A stretch of DNA of 38,464 nt. It comes from Chitinophagaceae bacterium (lineage in GTDB: Bacteria > Bacteroidota > Bacteroidia > Chitinophagales > Chitinophagaceae). Every line of letters starts with the position of its first letter. Position 1 is the first letter of the stretch. The position numbers and the translations under genes are program-made. Positions 35,467 through 38,464 of this stretch are shown here, one piece after another. Below the pieces are notes generated by a model. The model saw only the letters and a program-made list of their open reading frames with translations, ran no database searches and was not told the DNA's origin. The stretch spans positions 92,081 through 130,544 of the forward strand of contig CANFKC010000008.1 of NCBI GenBank assembly GCA_947447265.1, in the 5' to 3' direction.

Positions 35467-37905
35467 TTATTCGTTGATTTCAAATTTAGTCAGCTTGTAG
35501 TCATTTCCGCAATTAACTTTCAGCATGTACTGGCCGGGTTGCATATGGTTACCAAGATCAACCTTGTAGTTTGTTGCAAGTTCGGCAGCTATTTTGCCGG
35601 TTGCTATTAGTTTTCCGGTTACATCGTAAACTTCGTAGCTCATGTCGCCTGTATTTTTAAGATTTGTAATTCCAGATATTGTAAAGGTACCTTTGTTAGG
35701 ATTAGGATACAGCGTTATACGATCGGTAGACGCTGAAGCATTTTCTACACCGAGGCTACCAGCCCTGATAATAACATTGTTGCTGTAAGTAGTAGGGTGA
35801 TCGGTACATGGAAGGCTGCTGGTGATCATACATTTTACGCTATCGTCTGTGTAGACATTTTTTGAGTAAGTGGCATTTGTTGCACCTGCAATGAGCACTC
35901 CGTTGTCATACCATTGGTAAGTTACACCGGTTCCTCCATAAGTAACTTCAGAGTAGAAAGTAACTAACTGACCAGGGAATGCAACCTGGTTAACCGGAAC
36001 TGAAACCACATTAACCGCAGGGCTTACATTAGGGTTAACGACAATTGTAGCGTTATTAGTTACAGTATCAACTGTTGCACATACTGCATTGCTTATCATT
36101 TGCAGCGTAATGTAGTCTCCATTGGCCGGGGTGTAAGTGTATGTCATGCCGGTTCCAACATTTACTCCAAATTTCTTCCATTGGTATGCAGGAGATGTTC
36201 CGCCATTAATACCCATTGCTGTGTAAGTAACTGCAGTACCGCTGCATAAAGTTGCTGTTGCACCGCCTATGTTTACCGCTGGGGTAACTGTTGGCCTTAC
36301 TGTAATTGGGGTGTTGATGCTATTTACCGGGTTAATTGTAGGGCAATCAACTGATGACGTAAGTAGCACGCTAACGATATCGCCATTTACAGGGGAATAA
36401 GTATAAGAGCTTGCTGTGCCTGCCGGAGTTCCGTTGATCAGCCATTGATATGTCGGTGCTGAGCCGCCGTTTACAGGATGTGCAGTATAAGTTACCAGAG
36501 TTCCGTTACATATTGTGTCAGTGGTGGTTTTAGTAACCGTTACAGCCGGAGTAAGTAAAGGATTGACTGTGATGGTAATGCCGTTGCAGGAATCAATTGT
36601 GAAGTGGCCAATAGGATCGACTAATCTGTAAGACACCACGTCGCCATTATTTAATGTGCTTGAAGCAAACCTCATGCTGTCAGTACCTGCATGAGCACCG
36701 TTCACTTTCCATTCATGAATAAGGCCTAGGTCGTGGTTCAATTCAGGAACACTGAAAACATTGTTAGTTCCTGCACATATTGTAGTTCCTGCGCTTGCAG
36801 TTATGTTAACGGCAGACTGTTGCCTGATTTCGCGAATAACATAGTTTCTGCGGTCAGTAATGAAGATGTTCTTGTTGTTACCAAGGCACAAAGAAGTTGG
36901 GAATTTCATGCCAGCATTGGTAGGTGCACCGCCGTCGCCGGAATAAGTCCATGAGCCATTGCCTGCAATTGTAGAGATGATGCCTGAAGCAGTTACCCTG
37001 CGTATTCTGCCATTGCTTTCGTCAGCAAAATAGAGGTTGCAGTTGTTGTCAATAGCTAAGCCACCTGGTGTGTGAATTTTAGCGCTTGTTGCAGGTCCGC
37101 CATCTCCTGTAAATCCTGGTGAATGCAAGATTCCAGCATAGTTAGAGATAACGCCAGAAGTACTTATTTTGCGAATGATGCCGTTATTCTGGTCAGAGAA
37201 AAAGATATTACCTAAAGTGTCAACAACGATGCCGCAAGGACCAGATAGTGCTGCAGATGTAGCAGGGATGCCGTTACCATAGTAGCCTACTGCACTTGTA
37301 CCAGCTATTGTAGTTATGATGCCTGCTGTATCTACTTTGCGAATGCGGGTATTGCCATCAGTAAAAAACACATTACCTATTTTATCTACTGCTACATATA
37401 CACAACCCATCATTCTTGCTGCTGTAGCCGGGCCACCGTCGCCGGTGTGGGCATGTACTCCGCTTCCGTCTCCTGCAAAAGTTGTGATGATGCCTGATGG
37501 GCTTATTTTGCGTATAGCAAAGTTGGCGTTATCGGCGAAATAAAGATTGCCGCGACGGTCAAGTGCCATGCCTGAAGGGTAGTTGAGCCTTGCAGCAGTA
37601 GCAGGGCCACCATCCCCGGTATAACCGCCATAAGAATAAGGCGTGCCGGCTATTGTTGTAATAATGCCTTCTGGCGAAACTTTACGTATCATATTATGCT
37701 CATCATCAGCGATAAAAATATTTCCAGCCTGATCTTGCACCGTTGACCATGATGGGCCTATCATTGCCCTGGTTGCAAGACCTCCATCGCCTGAGTGGCC
37801 CAATGTATCGTTGCCGGCTACTGTCCTTATTACCTGTGCGTTTGCAGCAGTATTAACAGTTAAAGAGGAAATTGCTATCGCTAAACTTAAGATTATCTTT
37901 TTCAT
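35467..37905 (-). CDS. NHL-repeat and Ig-like domain protein with T9SS type A sorting domain
   Basis: The 812-residue product has a signal peptide (MKKIILSLAIAISSLTVNTA, cleaved near NAQV). It carries six NHL-type propeller repeats (about 25-365), each with a core like GDGGPATAARLNYPSGMALD followed by GNLYFADNANFAIRKIS and GIITTIAG. Then come three to four Ig-like/PKD-like units of about 85 residues (about 370-715), with ICNGTLVTYTAHPVNGG and LCSGTAVTYTAMGINGG, each holding a Tyr-Gln-Trp core. The last 80 residues (ITLYPNPNKGTFTISGI to the end) are a type A T9SS sorting domain. The protein is therefore exported and probably attached to the cell surface. The propeller may bind a ligand; no enzyme active site is seen. 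Its transcript probably starts near 38230. Confidence 0.93.
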   Translation of the reverse strand: MKKIILSLAIAISSLTVNTAANAQVIRTVAGNDTLGHSGDGGLATRAMIGPSWSTVQDQAGNIFIADDEHNMIRKVSPEGIITTIAGTPYSYGGYTGDGGPATAARLNYPSGMALDRRGNLYFADNANFAIRKISPSGIITTFAGDGSGVHAHTGDGGPATAARMMGCVYVAVDKIGNVFFTDGNTRIRKVDTAGIITTIAGTSAVGYYGNGIPATSAALSGPCGIVVDTLGNIFFSDQNNGIIRKISTSGVISNYAGILHSPGFTGDGGPATSAKIHTPGGLAIDNNCNLYFADESNGRIRRVTASGIISTIAGNGSWTYSGDGGAPTNAGMKFPTSLCLGNNKNIFITDRRNYVIREIRQQSAVNITASAGTTICAGTNNVFSVPELNHDLGLIHEWKVNGAHAGTDSMRFASSTLNNGDVVSYRLVDPIGHFTIDSCNGITITVNPLLTPAVTVTKTTTDTICNGTLVTYTAHPVNGGSAPTYQWLINGTPAGTASSYTYSPVNGDIVSVLLTSSVDCPTINPVNSINTPITVRPTVTPAVNIGGATATLCSGTAVTYTAMGINGGTSPAYQWKKFGVNVGTGMTYTYTPANGDYITLQMISNAVCATVDTVTNNATIVVNPNVSPAVNVVSVPVNQVAFPGQLVTFYSEVTYGGTGVTYQWYDNGVLIAGATNATYSKNVYTDDSVKCMITSSLPCTDHPTTYSNNVIIRAGSLGVENASASTDRITLYPNPNKGTFTISGITNLKNTGDMSYEVYDVTGKLIATGKIAAELATNYKVDLGNHMQPGQYMLKVNCGNDYKLTKFEINE

Positions 37906-37951
37906 GTTTTTTGTTTTTTACGTTTTTTACGTTTTTTTGTTTTTGTTTGGT

Positions 37952-37973
37952 TGTTTGATTATTGTTTGATTAT
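37952..37973. repeat. Tandem TGTTTGATTAT (two copies)
   Basis: Two perfect adjacent 11-bp copies lie in the leader of the NHL/T9SS gene. They share TGTTTGATT with the arms of the dyad at 38284-38307, so a protein recognising this half-site is possible. Confidence 0.55.
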
Positions 37974-38028
37974 TGAATGTTATTGATGAGTATTGTATTC
38001 CTATATTTTTTGTCTGCTTCGTGATGCG

Positions 38029-38196
38029 TTAATCGGAAGTGAACCAGAGGTGATGCAGCATCGGCACTACCTTATAGGATGCTTGCCTCTTACTGTATTT
38101 GCCAAAAGTGGCGATGCTGAGGTTTAGTTTTTTGCACATTATTTGTTGAATGATTTTCTGTGTTGTGTTCGAAAGAGAGTTAAATGAGTTTTTCAT
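38029..38196 (-). CDS. Possible small ORF in the NHL-gene leader
   Basis: A 55-codon frame opens with ATG at 38196 (MKNSFNSLSNTTQKIIQQIM) and ends in LHHLWFTSD. The predicted peptide is basic, lacks a signal or membrane segment and matches nothing I recognise. Support comes from context only: it is the first ORF after a good promoter box, with a leader of about 34 bases, and it lies on the same strand as the T9SS gene. It may be a leader peptide, a small protein, or chance. Confidence 0.3.
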   Translation of the reverse strand: MKNSFNSLSNTTQKIIQQIMCKKLNLSIATFGKYSKRQASYKVVPMLHHLWFTSD

Positions 38197-38236
38197 ATGC
38201 TGTGCTTAAAACGTGTGTTTGTTTTTGACTACAGGA

Positions 38237-38244
38237 CAAAAGTA
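38237..38244 (-). promoter_or_regulatory. -7 box for the NHL/T9SS transcription unit
   Basis: TACTTTTG on the minus strand is a full match to TAnnTTTG and identical to the eno box. A 19-base spacer leads to TTTT at 38264-38267, three of four bases of the -33 element. It would give a leader of about 325 bases for the NHL/T9SS gene. Confidence 0.55.
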
Positions 38245-38283
38245 TACCCACAGAGAGGCGATTAAAATGACACCCATCAAAGC

Positions 38284-38307
38284 CCTGTTTGATTGTAATC
38301 AAACAGG
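38284..38307. promoter_or_regulatory. Operator-like dyad CCTGTTTGATT / AATCAAACAGG
   Basis: Two perfect 11-bp arms flank two central bases. The dyad lies about 54-77 bases upstream of the predicted transcript start of the NHL/T9SS unit, a usual place for an activator. No U-run follows on either strand, so it is not a terminator. Confidence 0.55.
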
Positions 38308-38464
38308 CTATTGACCATGTTCCGGGCTCAGAAAAATTAAATTTATAAATATGCTGTAAGGCAATACCAGTAAGGCTTTAGCGAGAATCTGTGAATTTCT
38401 TTTTTAAGAGCCGAAAGCAAATTTTACACCCCCGATTGAGTGTGGAATTGGTGCCTTTTTTAAA

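Larger units (their letters stand above)
37906..38464. other. Leader and promoter region of the NHL/T9SS gene
   Basis: No large gene is present. Reading leftward there are a dyad (38284-38307), a promoter box (38237-38244), a 55-codon ORF (38029-38196), a doubled TGTTTGATTAT (37952-37973) and an AT-rich stretch with repeats of TTTTTTACG just before the start codon. Nothing could be assigned beyond 38310. Confidence 0.6.

Noticed and set aside
35467-36900. Reading the NHL repeats as a gluconolactonase/SMP-30 enzyme
   Set aside because: The repeats are regular NHL units with GDGGPAT-type linkers and lack the metal-site arrangement of SMP-30; a binding propeller is the safer call.

Overview
The window looks like a chromosomal segment of a Bacteroidota bacterium, probably of the Chitinophagales/Chitinophagaceae type. 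The evidence is internal. Two secreted proteins end in type IX secretion (T9SS) type A sorting domains. There is a CarboxypepD_reg/OMP_b-brl outer membrane protein and a PorT-like beta-barrel. Several genes carry promoters of the Bacteroidota form TTTG-N17-21-TAnnTTTG, and most starts lack a Shine-Dalgarno site. No tRNA, rRNA, CRISPR array, insertion sequence or phage gene was seen. The assignment below phylum level is inference.

Layout. 1-3.0 kb: the 3' end of an aspartate kinase with its terminator, then two overlapping multi-pass membrane protein genes (the first DUF2157-like). 3.0-3.5 kb: a gene-free stretch holding a compact repeat element with near-perfect terminal inverted repeats. 3.5-4.0 kb: a small secreted jelly-roll-like protein. 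4.0-13.3 kb: a leftward cluster of four signalling genes (GAF/PAS hybrid kinase-like protein, PAS hybrid kinase, stand-alone receiver, pseudoreceiver-PAS kinase) with no DNA-binding output domain. 13.3-13.8 kb: a regulatory region with a strong rightward promoter whose spacer is a palindrome. 13.8-16.2 kb: a T9SS-exported protein and terminator. 16.3-23.5 kb: DUF3830 protein, ABC exporter, prfB, outer membrane receptor-like protein, APH-family kinase. 23.6-28.7 kb: M50-like protease with a zinc-ribbon/TPR partner, the ftsB/divIC-like gene after eno, and a CHAP hydrolase with a secreted partner. 28.8-34.5 kb: PagL-like lipid A deacylase, O-methyltransferase, GT-C-like membrane protein, PorT-like barrel, tadA, Rieske protein. 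34.7-38.5 kb: an orphan gene, then an NHL-repeat/Ig-like T9SS protein with a long leader containing a possible small ORF and repeated TGTTTGATT elements.

How the genes fit together. Housekeeping genes (eno, prfB, tadA, ftsB-like, aspartate kinase) are interspersed with envelope genes, so most of the window is ordinary core chromosome. The most unusual part is the signalling cluster. The two hybrid kinases are colinear over about 750 residues and look like a tandem duplication. The larger copy has lost the phosphoacceptor histidine and the G2 ATP-lid motif but keeps a complete receiver and Hpt domain. The first gene of the cluster carries a receiver without its phosphoacceptor aspartate. Together they look like a multistep phosphorelay with a pseudokinase phosphotransfer scaffold. 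Its output is not visible here. The divergent T9SS gene with its elaborate promoter is the nearest candidate target, but that link is only positional.
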